A stretch of 64,000 nucleotides of DNA from an uncultured Gammaproteobacteria bacterium (lineage in GTDB: Bacteria > Pseudomonadota > Gammaproteobacteria > GCA-002705445 > GCA-002716945): NCBI GenBank assembly GCA_902628335.1, contig CACOMO010000002.1, positions 62,001 to 126,000 on the forward strand. The letters are read 5' to 3'. Below are positions 32,860 through 46,883 of this stretch, one piece after another. The notes under the pieces were generated by a model that was given only the letters and a program-made list of their open reading frames with translations, had not been told where the DNA came from and searched no databases. The position numbers and the translations under genes are program-made. The stretch's first letter is position 1, and every line of letters begins with the position of its first letter.

Positions 32860-34958
32860 TATGATGCCTGCTTAGTGAGGGTTTCCGCAACATTGCTTGG
32901 TAATTCTGCGTACTTAGTAAACTCCATTGTATAAGTAGCTCTTCCTTGTGACATAGATCTTAATGTTGTTGAATATCCAAACATCTCAGATAAAGGTACC
33001 TCGGCTTTGACAACATTACCAGCGACTGTATCTTCCATGCCTAGAACTATACCGCGTCTTCTATTAAGGTCGCCTGTGACGTCTCCAAGATAATCTTTTG
33101 GTGTAACAGCTTCGACAGACATTATAGGCTCAAGAATTACAGCTTTTGCCTTCTTAGCACCCTCTTTGAATGCTTGTGATGCAGCGACTTTGAAAGCTAC
33201 TTCAGATGAGTCCACATCATGAAAAGATCCATCAAATAATGTTACTTTAACATCGACAACTGGGAAACCACCTATTACACCATTCTCCATTTGTTCTTTG
33301 ACACCTTTTTCAACCGGATTAATAAATTCTCTTGGTATTGCGCCACCCACGATAGCGTTAACAAATTCAAATCCTTTGCCAGCTTCCTGTGGCTCAAGTT
33401 TGAGCCAAACGTGTCCATACTGGCCTCTGCCTCCACTTTGTTTTATATATTTAGCTTCTTGTTCGATTGTTGTCTTTATAGTTTCTCGATATGCTACTTG
33501 AGGCTTACCGACGTTAGCTTCAACTGAAAACTCTCTTTTAAGTCTATCAACTATAATTTCTAGGTGCAGTTCACCCATTCCAGAAATAATAGTCTGATTA
33601 GATTCTTGATCAGTTGTAACTTTGAACGAAGGATCCTCTTGGGCCAGTTTGCTCAATGCCAAACCCATTTTTTCCTGATCAGCTTTTGTTTTAGGCTCGA
33701 CAGCAATTGAAATAACAGGGTCAGGAAATTCCATTCTCTCTAGGGTTATAATTGAATCAGGTGTGCATAGAGTATCACCAGTGGTCACATCTTTTAAACC
33801 GACAGCTGCCGCAATATCACCTGCTCTAACTTCTTTGACGTCTTTTTTATCATTAGCATGCATTTGCAGAATCCTTCCAATCCTCTCTTTTTTCCTTGTT
33901 ACCGAATTATATACTGTATCCCCAGCCTTTAAGACTCCAGAATAGACTCTAAAAAAAGTTAGGGAACCTACAAAAGGATCCGTTGCAATCTTAAATGCAA
34001 GTGATGAATAAGGCTCTTCATCCGATGATTTTCTCTCAGCTTGGGTTTCATCTTTATCATCTAATATACCTTTGATAGCGGGGACATCAACTGGAGAGGG
34101 CATATAATTAATTACAGAGTCAAGCATAGCTTGTACACCTTTATTTTTAAAAGCTGTGCCACACATTGCAAGAACGATTTCATTAGAAAGGGTTCTTATT
34201 CTCAATCCCTTAATAATATTATCAATGGATAAATCACCATTGTTAAGATATTCATCCATGAGCTCCTCGCTAGCTTCTGCAGCAGTTTCAAGTAATTGTT
34301 CTCTTAATTTATTCGATTGCTCTTGTAATTCTGCTGGTATATCTCCTGTTTCGAACTTCATACCCATGGAAGCATCGTCCCAGATAATCGATTTCATTGT
34401 GAGTAAGTCTACTACACCTTTAAATGAATCCTCTGAACCTATAGGAACCTGAAGTGGAACAGGGTTTGATCCAAGTCTTGTTTTAATCTGATCCACGACT
34501 CTAAAAAAATCTGCGCCTGCTCTATCCATCTTATTAACGAAAACCATCCTAGGTACTTCATATTTATTAGCTTGACGCCATACAGTCTCAGATTGAGGTT
34601 CTACACCTCCAACAGCACAAAAAACTGCAACAGCCCCATCAAGGACTCTCAGTGATCTCTCGACTTCTATAGTAAAGTCGACGTGACCAGGTGTGTCTAT
34701 GATGTTTATCCTGTGATTGTCGAATTGTTGCGAACTTCCTGACCAGAAACATGTTGTGGCAGCAGATGTAATAGTAATGCCTCTCTCTTGTTCTTGCTCC
34801 ATCCAATCCATAGTGGCAGCTCCATCATGAACTTCGCCAATTTTATGAGATATGCCTGTGTAATAAAGTATGCGCTCGGTTGTTGTGGTTTTACCAGCAT
34901 CAATGTGTGCCATGATTCCTATATTTCTGTACTTTTCTATCGAGGTATCTCTAGCCAT
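32859..34958 (-). CDS. fusA: Elongation factor G
   Basis: [53 protein letters not shown]. Confidence 0.98.
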   Translation of the reverse strand: MARDTSIEKYRNIGIMAHIDAGKTTTTERILYYTGISHKIGEVHDGAATMDWMEQEQERGITITSAATTCFWSGSSQQFDNHRINIIDTPGHVDFTIEVERSLRVLDGAVAVFCAVGGVEPQSETVWRQANKYEVPRMVFVNKMDRAGADFFRVVDQIKTRLGSNPVPLQVPIGSEDSFKGVVDLLTMKSIIWDDASMGMKFETGDIPAELQEQSNKLREQLLETAAEASEELMDEYLNNGDLSIDNIIKGLRIRTLSNEIVLAMCGTAFKNKGVQAMLDSVINYMPSPVDVPAIKGILDDKDETQAERKSSDEEPYSSLAFKIATDPFVGSLTFFRVYSGVLKAGDTVYNSVTRKKERIGRILQMHANDKKDVKEVRAGDIAAAVGLKDVTTGDTLCTPDSIITLERMEFPDPVISIAVEPKTKADQEKMGLALSKLAQEDPSFKVTTDQESNQTIISGMGELHLEIIVDRLKREFSVEANVGKPQVAYRETIKTTIEQEAKYIKQSGGRGQYGHVWLKLEPQEAGKGFEFVNAIVGGAIPREFINPVEKGVKEQMENGVIGGFPVVDVKVTLFDGSFHDVDSSEVAFKVAASQAFKEGAKKAKAVILEPIMSVEAVTPKDYLGDVTGDLNRRRGIVLGMEDTVAGNVVKAEVPLSEMFGYSTTLRSMSQGRATYTMEFTKYAELPSNVAETLTKQAS

Positions 34959-34963
34959 TATCT

Positions 34964-35434
34964 TTACCACCTGTAATGAGCGAATGCTTTATTTGCTTCT
35001 GCCATCTTATGAACATCCTCTCGTTTCTTTACAGCAGAGCCTTTGCCTTCATAAGCATCCTTTAATTCAGATGCGAGTTTATTCTTCATAGATTTTTCAT
35101 TTCTTTTAGATGCTGCCTCGAGAATCCATCTCATAGCTAAAGATAGTTTTCTTCGTGGATTAACTTCAACAGGTACTTGGTAATTCGAGCCACCAACACG
35201 TCTAGATTTAACTTCTATAGTTGGGCTAACATTCTGAAGAGCTTTGTCCATCATAGTAAGTGGATCATCTTTATTATTTTTTCCGAGAATCTCTAGAGCG
35301 CTGTATATGATTTTCTCTGCAGTTCTCTTTTTACCGTCACTCATTATCATGTTAGTAAAACGTGTAACAGCGGTACTGTTATAAATTGGATCAGGTTGTA
35401 ATCTTTTTTTTGCAATTAGTCTCTTTCTTGGCAT
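34964..35434 (-). CDS. rpsG: Ribosomal protein S7
   Basis: [36 protein letters not shown]. Confidence 0.98.
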   Translation of the reverse strand: MPRKRLIAKKRLQPDPIYNSTAVTRFTNMIMSDGKKRTAEKIIYSALEILGKNNKDDPLTMMDKALQNVSPTIEVKSRRVGGSNYQVPVEVNPRRKLSLAMRWILEAASKRNEKSMKNKLASELKDAYEGKGSAVKKREDVHKMAEANKAFAHYRW

Positions 35435-35436
35435 AA

Positions 35437-35808
35437 TTATTTTGGTCTCTTTGTACCGTATTTAGAACGGCCTTGCTTCCTATTTTCTACGCCTTGGGTA
35501 TCAAGACTACCTCTCACGACATGATAACGAACACCAGGAAGATCTTTAACACGACCACCTCTAATCACAACAACAGAATGTTCTTGCAAATTGTGACCTT
35601 CGCCACCGATGTAAGACGTAACTTCTTGTCCATTAGTTAATTTAACTCTCGCAACTTTACGGAGGGCAGAATTTGGTTTCTTAGGTGTTGTTGTGTAAAC
35701 GCGAGTACAGACACCTCTCTTTTGAGGACAGGAGTCTAGAGCAGGGACTGCTGTTTTGTAGACCTTGCTTCTTCTTGGCTTTCTAACTAATTGATTTATT
35801 GTTGTCAT
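35437..35808 (-). CDS. rpsL: Ribosomal protein S12
   Basis: [15 protein letters not shown]...[22 protein letters not shown]. Confidence 0.98.
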   Translation of the reverse strand: MTTINQLVRKPRRSKVYKTAVPALDSCPQKRGVCTRVYTTTPKKPNSALRKVARVKLTNGQEVTSYIGGEGHNLQEHSVVVIRGGRVKDLPGVRYHVVRGSLDTQGVENRKQGRSKYGTKRPK

Positions 35809-35833
35809 ATCTCAAAAAATTCTAAAAAATACT

Positions 35834-35860
35834 AACCGCAAGGATATAGCTATCTTGGTT
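35834..35860 (-). terminator. Candidate hairpin (attenuator/terminator-like) in the rpoC-rpsL intergenic region
   Basis: Minus strand AACCAAGATAGCTATATCCTTGCGGTT (imperfect stem) followed by AGTATTTTTTAGAATTTTTT. Confidence 0.4.
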
Positions 35861-35895
35861 ATTTTGCAACAAAACTTTGTATTAAAGCAGATTTT

Positions 35896-38800
35896 TTAAA
35901 CCGTTTCCGATGGAGCATCATCCTCTTTTTTTTGCTCATTAGAAACATCTGGCAATGCGGTCATTTCCTCGGCTAGCTCTTGTTCTATAATTCTTGTTTT
36001 ATTAAGCTTAGCCTCATTCCTCTTGATAGAGAGACTGGTTCCACATGGTATTAAACGACCTACGACAACATTTTCTTTTAAACCTCTTAAGAAATCTTTC
36101 TTCCCGTTCACAGCAGCATCAGTTAGGACTCTTGTCGTCTCTTGAAAAGATGCTGCAGAGATAAATGAATTTGTAACGAGAGACGCTTTAGTAATACCTA
36201 ACAATATTGGTCTAAATATCGGCATGTTAGCCTCAGGTTTTACGGATTTAAGATCATCTGCTATCTCTAATACTGATGTCTTTTCCATTTGTTCGCCGGG
36301 CAGCAGATCTGTATCACCACTCTCTTCTATTTCTACCTTTTTGAGCATTTGCCTCAATATTACTTCAATATGTTTGTCGTTTATGGAAACTCCTTGGAGT
36401 CTATAAACATCTTGGACTTCTTTAACTATGTGTTCTGCTAACTGAGTAATGCCTCTGTATCTTAAAATATCATGGGGGTCTAGCTCGCCTTCTGATATCA
36501 CCTCACCTTGTTCAACTTTCGCACCTTCAAAGACATTTAATAGTTTTGTTTTTGCTAACATCTGCACATGTTTTTGTTCTTCTCCTTTATCGTCTGTGAA
36601 AGTGATTTCAAGCCTCCTTTTCCCTTTGGTTTCTTTTCCAAATGATACAACTCCTGTTTTTTCCGCCAATTCAGCCTTGTCTTTAGGTTGCCTAGCTTCG
36701 AACAGATCCGCAACTCTGGGAAGACCACCTGTTATATCTCTAGTACCTGATGTCTCTCTAGGAGTTCTTGCAATAGTATCTCCAACACCTACTTTCATTC
36801 CATTGGTAAGTGTCACTATAGACTTAGACGGAAGGATATAATGAGCAGGTAAACTTGAATTTGTGATGTTTAAATCTTTCCCTTTTTTGTCAACAAGTTT
36901 CACCATCGGTTTGAGGTTCTTATCATATGAGATACTTGACTGATCCTTAATTTTAGTTGACGATATGCCAGTAACTTCATCTGTCACCTGTTCTGTGCTA
37001 ACTCCTTCTTCGAAATCTACAAAATTAACAATTCCTGCTGTTTCAGTAATTATCGGGGTTGTATAAGGGTCCCATGTAACGGTGGTCTGCCCAAGTTCGA
37101 CAGCTTCTCCGTCTTTAATTGATATGACAGCGCCATAAGGTATTTTATATCTCTCTTTCTCTCTGCCACTGGCATCAGTCACTCCTAATTCTCCTGATCT
37201 TGAGACAACTACTGTATCGCCATTAGTATTAACAACAACTTTAAGATTATGAAAACGAGCTGTTCCAGATGATTTAACTTCTATACTATTGGCAGCGACT
37301 GATCTAGATGCAGCACCACCAATATGAAAAGTTCTCATAGTAAGCTGAGTACCTGGCTCCCCTATTGATTGTGCTGCAACAACTCCAACAGATTCTCCAA
37401 CTGACACACTTCTTCCTTTTGCAAGATCCCTTCCATAACATTTCGCACATATACCATGTCTAGTCTCACATGTTATGGCAGATCTTACCCAAACCTCATC
37501 TATTGCATTTTGCTCTAGCAAGTCTACATTATTCTCATCAAGCATAGTCCCAGAAGGGATAATAATGTTGGTTTTTTTGTTTTTGAGATCATGCAAGAGT
37601 GTTCTACCTAAAACTCTCTCCCTCAAAGGCTCAACAATATCGCCACCTTCAATGAGCGGTTTCATAAGAATTCCATTTTCTGTTGCACAGTCAGTCTCAG
37701 TAACTACTAGGTCTTGAGATACATCCACTAATCTTCGTGTTAGATAGCCTGAATTTGCAGTTTTCAAAGCCGTATCAGCAAGTCCTTTTCTGGCACCATG
37801 TGTAGATATAAAATATTGCATCACATCTAAACCTTCTCTAAAATTTGCCGTGATAGGAGTTTCAATTATGGAACCATCCGGTTTAGCCATTAGTCCCCTC
37901 ATGCCTGATAACTGTCGGATTTGAGCAGCGGAGCCACGCGCTCCAGAATCTGCCATCATGTAAATAGAGTTAAATGACTTATGTTCAATGTTCTTTCCAC
38001 TTGATAATTTTGTAGACTCTGTACCTAATTGTTTCATCATTGCTTGAGAAACTTGATCATTGGTGTGTGACCATATATCGACTACTTTATTGTACCTTTC
38101 TCCAGATGTAAGTAAGCCAGAGTTATATTGTTTTTCAATATCCTTAACTTCTTTTTCTGCGTTTGTGACCATCCTATTTTTTTGCTGAGGGATTACCATG
38201 TCATTAACACCAATTGATACACCAGCAACTGTTGAGTATTTAAAACCCGTATACATGATTTGATCAGCGAGTAAAACAGTTGCTTTCAAACCAGCTAATC
38301 TGTAAGAGGCATCGAATAACTCTGAAATTGCTCTCTTATCTAAATCTTTATTAATGTAGTTAAATGGGATTTCACTTGGGAGCATTTCAGCTAATATTGC
38401 TCTCCCAACAGTTGTTTCAACTATTTGGTATTGATTTTCTTGATTTGAATCGTTCTCGTGATTTGCTTGAATCCTTACCTTTACTCTTGCTTGTAATTCT
38501 ACAACTTTTTCTTGATAGGCTCTGAGAACCTCCTCAACATCGCAAAAGATCATACCTTCGCCTAATGCGTTAGGTTTCTCTCTAGACATATAATAAATGC
38601 CTAAAACTATGTCTTGAGATGGAACGATGATCGGACTGCCATTTGATGGTGAGAGAATATTATTACTAGATAACATCAAAACTCTTGTCTCTACTTGAGC
38701 CTCTATAGACAGCGGTACATGTACTGCCATTTGATCACCATCGAAATCAGCATTAAAAGCTGCACATACAAGCGGATGTAGTTGGATAGCTTTGCCCTCT

Positions 38801-40125
38801 ATTAAAATTGGTTCGAAAGCTTGTATACCCAGTCTGTGAAGTGTTGGTGCTCTGTTTAACATGACTGGATATTCTTTAATGATTTCATCAAGAATATCCC
38901 ATACTTCCTCTCCCTCTTTTTCTACGACTTTTTTGGCAGCTTTGATTGTTGTGGTAATCCCTCTCAAATGAAGCTTACCAAAAATATGAGGTTTGAATAA
39001 TTCAAGAGCCATTTTTTTGGGGATACCACATTGATGAAGACGTAACGTAGGACCAACCACGATAACTGATCGCCCAGAATAATCTACTCTTTTGCCAAGA
39101 AGGTTCTGTCTGAATCTTCCTCCTTTTCCTTTAATCATATCTGCAAGTGATTTAAGTGGACGTTTATTAGTGCCCGTGATTGCTCTTCCCCTTCTACCAT
39201 TATCTAGAAGCGCATCAACAGATTCCTGAAGCATCCTCTTTTCGTTTCTTACGATGATCTCTGGTGCTTTAAGCTCGAGCAACCTTTTTAGACGATTGTT
39301 TCTATTTATAACTCTTCTATATAGATCATTTAGATCAGATGTTGCAAACCTGCCTCCCTCTAGTGGGACTAGTGGTCTCAAATCAGGTGGTAAAACTGGT
39401 AACACAGACAATATCATCCATTCTGGTCTATTACCCGATTTTATAAAAGACTCAATTAATTTTAATCTTTTCACATTACGTTTATTTTTTGCCTGAGATT
39501 TTGTATTTGCAATTTGTTCTTTAAGTTCGTTGAATGTTCTCTCAAGTTCAATCTCTGAGAGAAGTTCCATAATTGCCTCTGCTCCCATGCCAGCTTTGAT
39601 ATCAGCGCCATGCTCCTCGATATGTTGTTGATATAATTCCTCTGATAACAGTTGCCCTCTCTCAAGTGGCGAGAGTCCACCATCAATAACAATGTATCTC
39701 TCAAAATAGAGTACTTGCTCTATTTCGCGTAATGTCATGTCTAACATAAGTCCTATTCTTGATGGTAGAGATCTCAAATACCAAATATGAGCGACAGGTG
39801 ACGCGAGTTCAATGTGACCCATTCTGTCTCGTCTTACTTTAGATAAAGTTACCTCTACGCCACACTTTTCACATATTACTCCCCTATGCTTCAATCTTTT
39901 ATATTTACCACACAAGCACTCATAGTCTTTAATTGGTCCAAAAATTTTAGCGCAGAATAGTCCATCTCTCTCAGGTTTAAATGTCCGATAGTTTATTGTT
40001 TCTGGTTTTCTGACCTCACCATAGGACCAAGATCGCATCAAATCAGGTGACGCAAGCGATATTTTAATGTGATCGAAACTATCATCTTTATTGGGTTTTT
40101 TTAGTAAATTAAGCATATCTCTCAT
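35896..40125 (-). CDS. rpoC: RNA polymerase subunit beta'
   Basis: [41 protein letters not shown] zinc motif. Confidence 0.98.
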   Translation of the reverse strand: MRDMLNLLKKPNKDDSFDHIKISLASPDLMRSWSYGEVRKPETINYRTFKPERDGLFCAKIFGPIKDYECLCGKYKRLKHRGVICEKCGVEVTLSKVRRDRMGHIELASPVAHIWYLRSLPSRIGLMLDMTLREIEQVLYFERYIVIDGGLSPLERGQLLSEELYQQHIEEHGADIKAGMGAEAIMELLSEIELERTFNELKEQIANTKSQAKNKRNVKRLKLIESFIKSGNRPEWMILSVLPVLPPDLRPLVPLEGGRFATSDLNDLYRRVINRNNRLKRLLELKAPEIIVRNEKRMLQESVDALLDNGRRGRAITGTNKRPLKSLADMIKGKGGRFRQNLLGKRVDYSGRSVIVVGPTLRLHQCGIPKKMALELFKPHIFGKLHLRGITTTIKAAKKVVEKEGEEVWDILDEIIKEYPVMLNRAPTLHRLGIQAFEPILIEGKAIQLHPLVCAAFNADFDGDQMAVHVPLSIEAQVETRVLMLSSNNILSPSNGSPIIVPSQDIVLGIYYMSREKPNALGEGMIFCDVEEVLRAYQEKVVELQARVKVRIQANHENDSNQENQYQIVETTVGRAILAEMLPSEIPFNYINKDLDKRAISELFDASYRLAGLKATVLLADQIMYTGFKYSTVAGVSIGVNDMVIPQQKNRMVTNAEKEVKDIEKQYNSGLLTSGERYNKVVDIWSHTNDQVSQAMMKQLGTESTKLSSGKNIEHKSFNSIYMMADSGARGSAAQIRQLSGMRGLMAKPDGSIIETPITANFREGLDVMQYFISTHGARKGLADTALKTANSGYLTRRLVDVSQDLVVTETDCATENGILMKPLIEGGDIVEPLRERVLGRTLLHDLKNKKTNIIIPSGTMLDENNVDLLEQNAIDEVWVRSAITCETRHGICAKCYGRDLAKGRSVSVGESVGVVAAQSIGEPGTQLTMRTFHIGGAASRSVAANSIEVKSSGTARFHNLKVVVNTNGDTVVVSRSGELGVTDASGREKERYKIPYGAVISIKDGEAVELGQTTVTWDPYTTPIITETAGIVNFVDFEEGVSTEQVTDEVTGISSTKIKDQSSISYDKNLKPMVKLVDKKGKDLNITNSSLPAHYILPSKSIVTLTNGMKVGVGDTIARTPRETSGTRDITGGLPRVADLFEARQPKDKAELAEKTGVVSFGKETKGKRRLEITFTDDKGEEQKHVQMLAKTKLLNVFEGAKVEQGEVISEGELDPHDILRYRGITQLAEHIVKEVQDVYRLQGVSINDKHIEVILRQMLKKVEIEESGDTDLLPGEQMEKTSVLEIADDLKSVKPEANMPIFRPILLGITKASLVTNSFISAASFQETTRVLTDAAVNGKKDFLRGLKENVVVGRLIPCGTSLSIKRNEAKLNKTRIIEQELAEEMTALPDVSNEQKKEDDAPSETV

Positions 40126-40129
40126 TAAT

Positions 40130-43100
40130 CTATACCTCTTTATTGTCTTGATCTAAATCTATGTTTATTCCCAAAGATCTTATTTCTTTCAGTAGAACGT
40201 TAAATGATTCTGGAACACTAGGTTCTGTATTATATTGTCCATCTACTATGTTCTTGTAAACTCGGTTTCTTCCTACGACATCGTCTGACTTGACAGTGAG
40301 CATTTCTTGAAGTGTATGTGAAGCACCATATGCTTGAAGAGCCCACACTTCCATCTCACCAAATCTCTGACCACCGAATTGTGCTTTACCGCCAAGAGGC
40401 TGCTGGGTCACTAAACTGTAGGGCCCTGTCGATCTTGCATGCATTTTATCATCAACAAGATGATTGAGTTTAATCATGTACATATAACCAATAGTGACAG
40501 GCCTCTCAAACTTTTCACCGGTTCTGCCATCAAATAAAACTGCTTGTCCGCTCTCCGGTAACTCTGCTATTTTTAACATAGTTTTAATCTCTAATTCAGA
40601 TGCGCCATCAAAAACTGGTGTTGCCATCGGCACTCCATCTCTGAGATTGTTGGCTAGAACAGTTATTTCTGACTCATTGAGAGATTTGAGATCGTGCTTG
40701 TCAAAACCAGGACAAGAGGAGTATACATCTGTAAGATAAGATCTTATTTTTTTACTATTTTGCTTCTGATCAAGCAAACTACCAATTTTAAAACCTATGC
40801 CTCTCGCAGCCCATCCTAGGTGAGTCTCAAGTACCTGTCCGACGTTCATTCTAGACGGTACACCTAGTGGATTTAGGACAATATCAACAGGGCGTCCATC
40901 TTCGGTGTGTGGCATATCCTCCACAGGAACTATTTGTGAGATGACACCCTTGTTACCATGTCTACCAGCCATTTTATCACCAGGCTGAAGAGTCCTCTTA
41001 ACCGCTAGGTAAACTTTTACTTTCTTTTGTATACCTGGTCCTAAATCATCATGTTGTGAGATTTTTTGTGTGTTTAATTCAAGATCCTCAGTGAATTTTT
41101 TACTTAGATCGTCTAGCTGTGACTGAAGTGAAGCTAATGCAGTATTTCCTGACTCAGTTTTAAGTCTAAATTTGAATAAATCCTCATCTATTACAGTGTC
41201 CAAAATTGATGAAGTTAACTTAGATCCTGCTTTGATATCATTTGGTGCTTTTGATACTTGCTTGTTCAAAAGAATCTTCCTTGTCCTAACAAAGATATTC
41301 TCTTGATTAATTCGTAATTCATCCTCGAGATTTTTTCGTGCATCTCGAATTGCATCATCTTGAATTTCGACTGCTCTCTTGTCTTTATCAATACCGTCTC
41401 TTGTAAATACTCTCACGTCTATAACAGTTCCATCCATACCAGAAGGTACTTTTAATGATGTATCTTTCACATCTGACGCTTTTTCACCAAAAATAGCTCT
41501 AAGAAGTTTCTCTTCAGGTGTGAGCTGACTTTCACCTTTTGGTGTGACTTTACCAACAAGGATGTCTCCAGATTTTACTTCTGCTCCAACATATACGATG
41601 CCCGACTCATCAAGTTTATTTAATAGGTTTTCGCTGACATTTGGAATATCAGAAGTTATTTCTTCCGAGCCAAGTTTAGTATCTCTTGCTATACACTCCA
41701 GCTCTTCAATATGAATAGATGTGAACCGATCCTCTTGAACCACTCTTTCCGACACAAGAATTGAATCTTCGAAGTTGTAACCATGCCATGGCATGAATGC
41801 AATAAGCAGGTTTTGACCCAAGGCTAATTCACCTAAATCTGTTGATGGACCATCTGCAATGACGTCACCATTTTCTATCTTGTCACCAGTTGCAACGAGT
41901 GGTCTTTGGTTTATACAGGTATTCTGATTTGTGCGTGTGTACTTTGTCAGAGGATATATGTCAACTCCTGTATCATTAGTAGTTGCAACCTCATCATCAT
42001 TAACATTTACGATGATTCGAGATGCATCCACGTAATCAACTACTCCGCCACGTTTAACAGTGATTGATGCTCCGGAATCAATGGCTACTGTTTTTTCTAT
42101 ACCAGTTCCTACAAGCGGTTTCTCAGGTTTCAATATTGGCACAGCTTGACGTTGCATATTTGATCCCATTAATGCTCTGTTAGCATCATCATGCTCAAGA
42201 AACGGTATCAAAGCAGCAGCAACTGATACAACTTGTTTAGGCGAAACATCCATAAGTTCAACTTTTTCTGGAGATGTTATTGTGAATTCATTGTTATGCC
42301 TGCAAGAAATTAGCTCACCTACAATCTTATTATTCTTATCTAATTCAGTGTTTGCTTGAGCTATATAATACTTGCCCTCTTCTATTGCCGACAACCATTT
42401 TATTTGATTTCTAACTTTGCCTTTTTCGACAATTCGATAGGGAGTTTCAAGAAAACCATAATCATTAGTCCGGGAATATGTAGCAAGTGAATTAATCAAA
42501 CCTATGTTAGGCCCTTCAGGCGTTTCAATAGGACATACTCTGCCATAATGTGTTGGGTGCACATCTCGAACTTCAAACCCAGCTCTTTCTCTCGTTAGCC
42601 CACCTGGGCCAAGAGCGGATATTCTTCTTTTATGAGTTATTTCTGCTAATGGATTGTTTTGATCCATAAATTGTGACAATTGACTAGTGCCGAAGAATTC
42701 TTTGAGTGTTGCAGTTATGGGTTTTGAATTAATGATATCTTTGGGTTGTAATTTATCAGCTAGCTCCATAGTGCTCATTCGTTCCTTGACAGCTTTCTCT
42801 ACCCTAACAAGTCCAATTCTGAAAACATTTTCTACCATCTCTCCAACACTTTTCACTCTGCGATTACCCAGATGATCTATATCATCTACACTATCAAAAC
42901 CATTTCTAATATTTAAAAGAGTTGACAATACGGATATTATATCGTCATTAGATAAAACTCCTGAACCTGTTACTTGAGATCTTCCTACACGAGAGTTAAA
43001 TTTCATTCGGCCAACGCCCGATAAATCGTATCTATCCTCAGATTGGAAAAGATTAGTAAATAACTGTGATGAAGCTTCCTTGGTAGGAGGCTCACCTGGT

Positions 43101-44227
43101 CTCATCATTCTATAAATTTCAATTAGTGCAGTATCTTGATCTGTTGTCGGATCTACATCAAGTGTATTACAAATAAATGGCCCTCTATCTAATTCATTAG
43201 TGTGAAGTATTTCAAAACTCTTCAAATCCGAACTTAATATGGTTTCAACTATTTCTGGAGTTATTTGCTGATTACATGTTAGTAAAATTTCACCAGTTTT
43301 TTTGTTTATAACATCTGAGGATATTCTCTTACCATAAAGTGATTCATTAGGTATAAAAAAACCCTTCATGGAAGACTTCTTCTGAAGCTCCACATGCCTT
43401 GATGTTATTCTTTTTCCTTTCCCAACAATTAGTTTTTTACCATGTTGTATATCAAATAATGCAATACTACCTTTGAGATCGGATAAACTTTGGTGGATGA
43501 ATAATTTACCCTTTTCAATTGATACTTTGTTGCTATCGTAAAATAAATCCAGAATCTCCTTTGTGTTGTAACCCAGTGCTCTCAAAATTATAGTTGAAGC
43601 GATTTTCCTTCTTCTGTCTATTCTGGCAAAGACAACATCTTTTTGATCAAATTCAAAATCAAGCCACGAACCTCTATAGGGAATAACTCGTGCTGAGAAC
43701 AAGAGTTTACCTGAGGAATGAGTCTTCCCACTATCGTGATCAAAGAAAACACCCGGGGATCTGTGCAATTGAGAAACAACCACTCGCTCAGTTCCATTAA
43801 CAATAAACGTTCCGTATTTTGTCATTATTGGCATATCCCCAAGAAATACCTCTTTGTTCTCAAAAATCTCTAATTTACCAGCAGATTTTGGATCAATATT
43901 AACAGATAGTTTCAGATCAACTTTAAGAGGAACCGAATAACTTTTTCCTGTAATTCTGCATTCTTCTTCAGTGAACTCCTCTCTGCCGAGTTTAAAACCC
44001 ATAAACTCTAACTTACAATTACTAGCGTAATCATAAATTGGAAATACGGACTCAAAGACTTCATGAAGACCAGATTTATCTTTGTTTATGCTACCATTTT
44101 TATCTAAACCTAAAAATTTATTATAAGATTCCAATTGGAGTTGGATTAAATTTGGCATTTGGAGAACATCACCAAGTTTGCCAAAGTTTTTTCTAATCCT
44201 CTTTTTTGCAGTGTATGTATATTTCAT
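40130..44227 (-). CDS. rpoB: RNA polymerase subunit beta
   Basis: [35 protein letters not shown]; internal Met preferred because the ORF start at 44257 lies in an intergenic hairpin. Confidence 0.98.
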   Translation of the reverse strand: MKYTYTAKKRIRKNFGKLGDVLQMPNLIQLQLESYNKFLGLDKNGSINKDKSGLHEVFESVFPIYDYASNCKLEFMGFKLGREEFTEEECRITGKSYSVPLKVDLKLSVNIDPKSAGKLEIFENKEVFLGDMPIMTKYGTFIVNGTERVVVSQLHRSPGVFFDHDSGKTHSSGKLLFSARVIPYRGSWLDFEFDQKDVVFARIDRRRKIASTIILRALGYNTKEILDLFYDSNKVSIEKGKLFIHQSLSDLKGSIALFDIQHGKKLIVGKGKRITSRHVELQKKSSMKGFFIPNESLYGKRISSDVINKKTGEILLTCNQQITPEIVETILSSDLKSFEILHTNELDRGPFICNTLDVDPTTDQDTALIEIYRMMRPGEPPTKEASSQLFTNLFQSEDRYDLSGVGRMKFNSRVGRSQVTGSGVLSNDDIISVLSTLLNIRNGFDSVDDIDHLGNRRVKSVGEMVENVFRIGLVRVEKAVKERMSTMELADKLQPKDIINSKPITATLKEFFGTSQLSQFMDQNNPLAEITHKRRISALGPGGLTRERAGFEVRDVHPTHYGRVCPIETPEGPNIGLINSLATYSRTNDYGFLETPYRIVEKGKVRNQIKWLSAIEEGKYYIAQANTELDKNNKIVGELISCRHNNEFTITSPEKVELMDVSPKQVVSVAAALIPFLEHDDANRALMGSNMQRQAVPILKPEKPLVGTGIEKTVAIDSGASITVKRGGVVDYVDASRIIVNVNDDEVATTNDTGVDIYPLTKYTRTNQNTCINQRPLVATGDKIENGDVIADGPSTDLGELALGQNLLIAFMPWHGYNFEDSILVSERVVQEDRFTSIHIEELECIARDTKLGSEEITSDIPNVSENLLNKLDESGIVYVGAEVKSGDILVGKVTPKGESQLTPEEKLLRAIFGEKASDVKDTSLKVPSGMDGTVIDVRVFTRDGIDKDKRAVEIQDDAIRDARKNLEDELRINQENIFVRTRKILLNKQVSKAPNDIKAGSKLTSSILDTVIDEDLFKFRLKTESGNTALASLQSQLDDLSKKFTEDLELNTQKISQHDDLGPGIQKKVKVYLAVKRTLQPGDKMAGRHGNKGVISQIVPVEDMPHTEDGRPVDIVLNPLGVPSRMNVGQVLETHLGWAARGIGFKIGSLLDQKQNSKKIRSYLTDVYSSCPGFDKHDLKSLNESEITVLANNLRDGVPMATPVFDGASELEIKTMLKIAELPESGQAVLFDGRTGEKFERPVTIGYMYMIKLNHLVDDKMHARSTGPYSLVTQQPLGGKAQFGGQRFGEMEVWALQAYGASHTLQEMLTVKSDDVVGRNRVYKNIVDGQYNTEPSVPESFNVLLKEIRSLGINIDLDQDNKEV

Positions 44228-44248
44228 CAATTGTTCCCAATAGCATAT

Positions 44249-44270
44249 ATAGCCCAAGTTAATGGGCTAT
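44249..44270 (-). promoter_or_regulatory. Perfect hairpin in the rplL-rpoB intergenic region (attenuator or RNase III processing-type site)
   Basis: ATAGCCCA / TGGGCTAT 8-bp perfect stem with 6-nt loop, immediately upstream of the rpoB start. Confidence 0.55.
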
Positions 44271-44296
44271 TAGTTAATTGTTAGTTTCTAAAAAAA

Positions 44297-44680
44297 TTAT
44301 TTAAGCTCAACAGTAGCGCCTGCTTCTTCAAGTTGTTTCTTGAATTCCTCTGCTTCGTCCTTTGCGACTCCTTCCTTCAAAACACATGGAGCAGACTCGG
44401 CCTTTTCTTTAGCCTCTTTTAGACCTAGCCCAGTAATTGCTCTTACAGCTTTTATAACTGCTACTTTATTACTGCCTGCGTTAGCTAACGATAAATCAAA
44501 AGCAGACTTTTCCTCTGCTGCTGAATCTCCACCGTCTGCTGCTGCTGCTGGAGCTGCTGCTGGAGCTGCTGCTGCTGCTGTTACACCGAACTTTTCTTCC
44601 ATTTCTGAAATAAGCTCAACGACTTCCATCACTGTCATATTGGATATTGAGTCTAAAATTTCATCTTTTGTTACTGCCAT
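44297..44680 (-). CDS. rplL: Ribosomal protein L7/L12
   Basis: Ala-rich hinge, [25 protein letters not shown]. Confidence 0.98.
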   Translation of the reverse strand: MAVTKDEILDSISNMTVMEVVELISEMEEKFGVTAAAAAPAAAPAAAADGGDSAAEEKSAFDLSLANAGSNKVAVIKAVRAITGLGLKEAKEKAESAPCVLKEGVAKDEAEEFKKQLEEAGATVELK

Positions 44681-44699
44681 CTTATGCTCTCCTGGTTAT

Positions 44700-45221
44700 C
44701 TAATTCTTTGATTGCTTTATAGCGTCAACTGTTCTAACTATCTTCGTCGGTACAGCGTTCATAGTAGATACTAATTTTTGAATAGGTGCCTGTATCACAG
44801 ACATTAGCATCGCTATAGCTTGCTCATATGAAGGAAGTGATGCTAACTTTTTAATCTCAGCTAGATCTAGTTCTTTTCCTTTGTATGCAAGTGATCGTAA
44901 TTCTATGTTCTCATTCTCGTCAATAAATTTTTTGACTAATTTGGCAAAATCACCTGGATTCTCTGAGGATGTAGCAAGAATTTGAGGGCCTTTGATTTTC
45001 TCGTGAAGATCTGAATAAGCTGATTCTTTTAATGCCATTTTAAGCATGTTATTTTTGACCACTTTGATATAAATGCCAGGTGTTCTAGCAATTTTTCTAA
45101 ATTCATTCAATTGATTAGCAGTAAGACCACGATAATCTGCAGTCATAAGTGTATCAGCTTCGGCTATTATACTGGTTACTTCTTTAACTAGATCCTTCTT
45201 CTCAGCTATATTTAATGGCAT
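44700..45221 (-). CDS. rplJ: Ribosomal protein L10
   Basis: ADYRGLTANQLNEFRK...YIKVVKNNMLKMAL. Confidence 0.97.
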   Translation of the reverse strand: MPLNIAEKKDLVKEVTSIIAEADTLMTADYRGLTANQLNEFRKIARTPGIYIKVVKNNMLKMALKESAYSDLHEKIKGPQILATSSENPGDFAKLVKKFIDENENIELRSLAYKGKELDLAEIKKLASLPSYEQAIAMLMSVIQAPIQKLVSTMNAVPTKIVRTVDAIKQSKN

Positions 45222-45225
45222 AACC

Positions 45226-45927
45226 CTAACCTCTCTTCTCGACTGTGGATAAGTCTACCTTAAATCCGGGGCCCATAGTAGAGGAAATTGTGATATTTTT
45301 CATATATTTTCCTTTTGCACCAGCAGGTTTGGCCTTTATGAGATCATCAATCAAAGCATATGCATTCTCAACAAGCTTTTCTGCCTCAAAATTCATTTTT
45401 CCTATGGGTGCGTGTATTATGCCTGCTTTGTCAGTTTTGTATCTTATCTGGCCTTTCTTGGCGTTAGCAACGGCGTCTTTAACATTTTTAGTGACAGTTC
45501 CCTCTTTGGGATTCGGCATGAGATTTTTTGGACCCAATATTCTACCAAGTTGCCCGAGTGATTTCATGCAATCGGGTGTTGCTATTACTATATCTGCTTC
45601 AAGATTTTTATCTTTCTTCACTTTTTCAATTAAATCCTCATATCCTACAATGTCCGCGCCAGCTTTATCGGCAGATGTTGCCTCCTGACCATCAGCAAAG
45701 ACGGCTACTCTAGCGGTTTTACCTATCCCATGAGGGAGTGATGATGATCCTCTTACGTTTTGATCAGATTTTTTAGGATCCACACCGAGATTAATGCTTA
45801 TGTCTACTGTCTCATTAAACTTAAGTTTGGGCATGGATTTACATACCTCTACTGCCTCCTTTAATGTATAAGCTTTTGTCTCATCAACTTTGTCTGTAAT
45901 TAGCTTTTGTCTCTTTGATAATTTCAT
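45226..45927 (-). CDS. rplA: Ribosomal protein L1
   Basis: VDISINLGVDPKKSDQNVRGSSSLPHGIGKTARVAVF, LGRILGPKNLMPNPKEGTV. Confidence 0.98.
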   Translation of the reverse strand: MKLSKRQKLITDKVDETKAYTLKEAVEVCKSMPKLKFNETVDISINLGVDPKKSDQNVRGSSSLPHGIGKTARVAVFADGQEATSADKAGADIVGYEDLIEKVKKDKNLEADIVIATPDCMKSLGQLGRILGPKNLMPNPKEGTVTKNVKDAVANAKKGQIRYKTDKAGIIHAPIGKMNFEAEKLVENAYALIDDLIKAKPAGAKGKYMKNITISSTMGPGFKVDLSTVEKRG

Positions 45928-46355
45928 TACTCTACCTCTATACCCATACTGCGAGCTGTTCCAGCTATTATTTTAACTGCCTGTTCTAGATCCCCTGCAT
46001 TTAAGTCGCCCTCTTTTTGCTTCACTATCTCCTCAAGTTGTTTCTTCGTTATTTTACCTACTTTATTACTCTGAGGAGTTGCGCTGCCTTTTTGCACACC
46101 TGCAGCTTTTTTAATTAGCACAGAGGCAGGTGTTGACTTTACAATAAAATCAAATGATCGATCCTTATAAACATTTATAACAACAGGCATCGCAAGACCT
46201 TTTTCAAGATCTTTAGTTTTATCGTTAAATTGTTTGCAGAAATCTTGAATATTGAGACCATGTTGTCCTAGTGCAGGGCCAACTGGAGGCGCTGGATTAG
46301 CATTGCCTGCAGGAACCTGGAGTTTTACTTGTGTGATTAATTCTTTTGCTGCCAT
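45927..46355 (-). CDS. rplK: Ribosomal protein L11
   Basis: [33 protein letters not shown]-type L11 motif. Confidence 0.98.
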   Translation of the reverse strand: MAAKELITQVKLQVPAGNANPAPPVGPALGQHGLNIQDFCKQFNDKTKDLEKGLAMPVVINVYKDRSFDFIVKSTPASVLIKKAAGVQKGSATPQSNKVGKITKKQLEEIVKQKEGDLNAGDLEQAVKIIAGTARSMGIEVE

Positions 46356-46882
46356 TATCCTTTTTCAACCTGTGTTAATGATAATTCAATTGGTGTTGGC
46401 TTCCCAAATACCAAAACCTTTACTGTAAGCCTATTTTTTTCAAAATCAACCTTTTCTACTTCTCCATTAAAATCATTAAATGGTCCATCTGTAATTCTGA
46501 CGATTTCACCCGTCTCAAACATGACTTTAGGTCTAGGTTGATCAGAATCCTCACGCATGGATTGGATTAAATTCTCTGCTTCACTATTATCAAGAGGTAC
46601 AGGTTTATCACTAGTTCCACCAACAAAACCAAGAACTTTCGGTGAACTTTTAACTAGATGCCATGTATTATCGTTCATATCCATTTTTATCATTACATAA
46701 CCCGGAAAATACTTTCTCTCAGTTCGCTTCTTTTGGCCTTCTTTTATCTCTAAAACTTCCTCTGTTGGCACAAGTATATCTCCAAAAGATGACTCTAACC
46801 CTTCTCGTTTTATCATCTCTTCTAGTGACTGTTTAACTTTATTCTCATAACCAGAGTAAGCTTGAAGAACGTACCATTTCAT
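46355..46882 (-). CDS. nusG: Transcription termination/antitermination factor NusG
   Basis: [24 protein letters not shown] motif [22 protein letters not shown]. Confidence 0.97.
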   Translation of the reverse strand: MKWYVLQAYSGYENKVKQSLEEMIKREGLESSFGDILVPTEEVLEIKEGQKKRTERKYFPGYVMIKMDMNDNTWHLVKSSPKVLGFVGGTSDKPVPLDNSEAENLIQSMREDSDQPRPKVMFETGEIVRITDGPFNDFNGEVEKVDFEKNRLTVKVLVFGKPTPIELSLTQVEKG

Positions 46883-46883
46883 T

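Noticed and set aside
35809-35833. A/T-rich tract upstream of rpsL as a promoter UP element
   Set aside because: Insufficient motif support; noted only as downstream context of the hairpin at 35834-35860.
44518-44580. GCT/GGAGCT trinucleotide repeat
   Set aside because: Encodes the Ala-rich hinge of L7/L12; expected.
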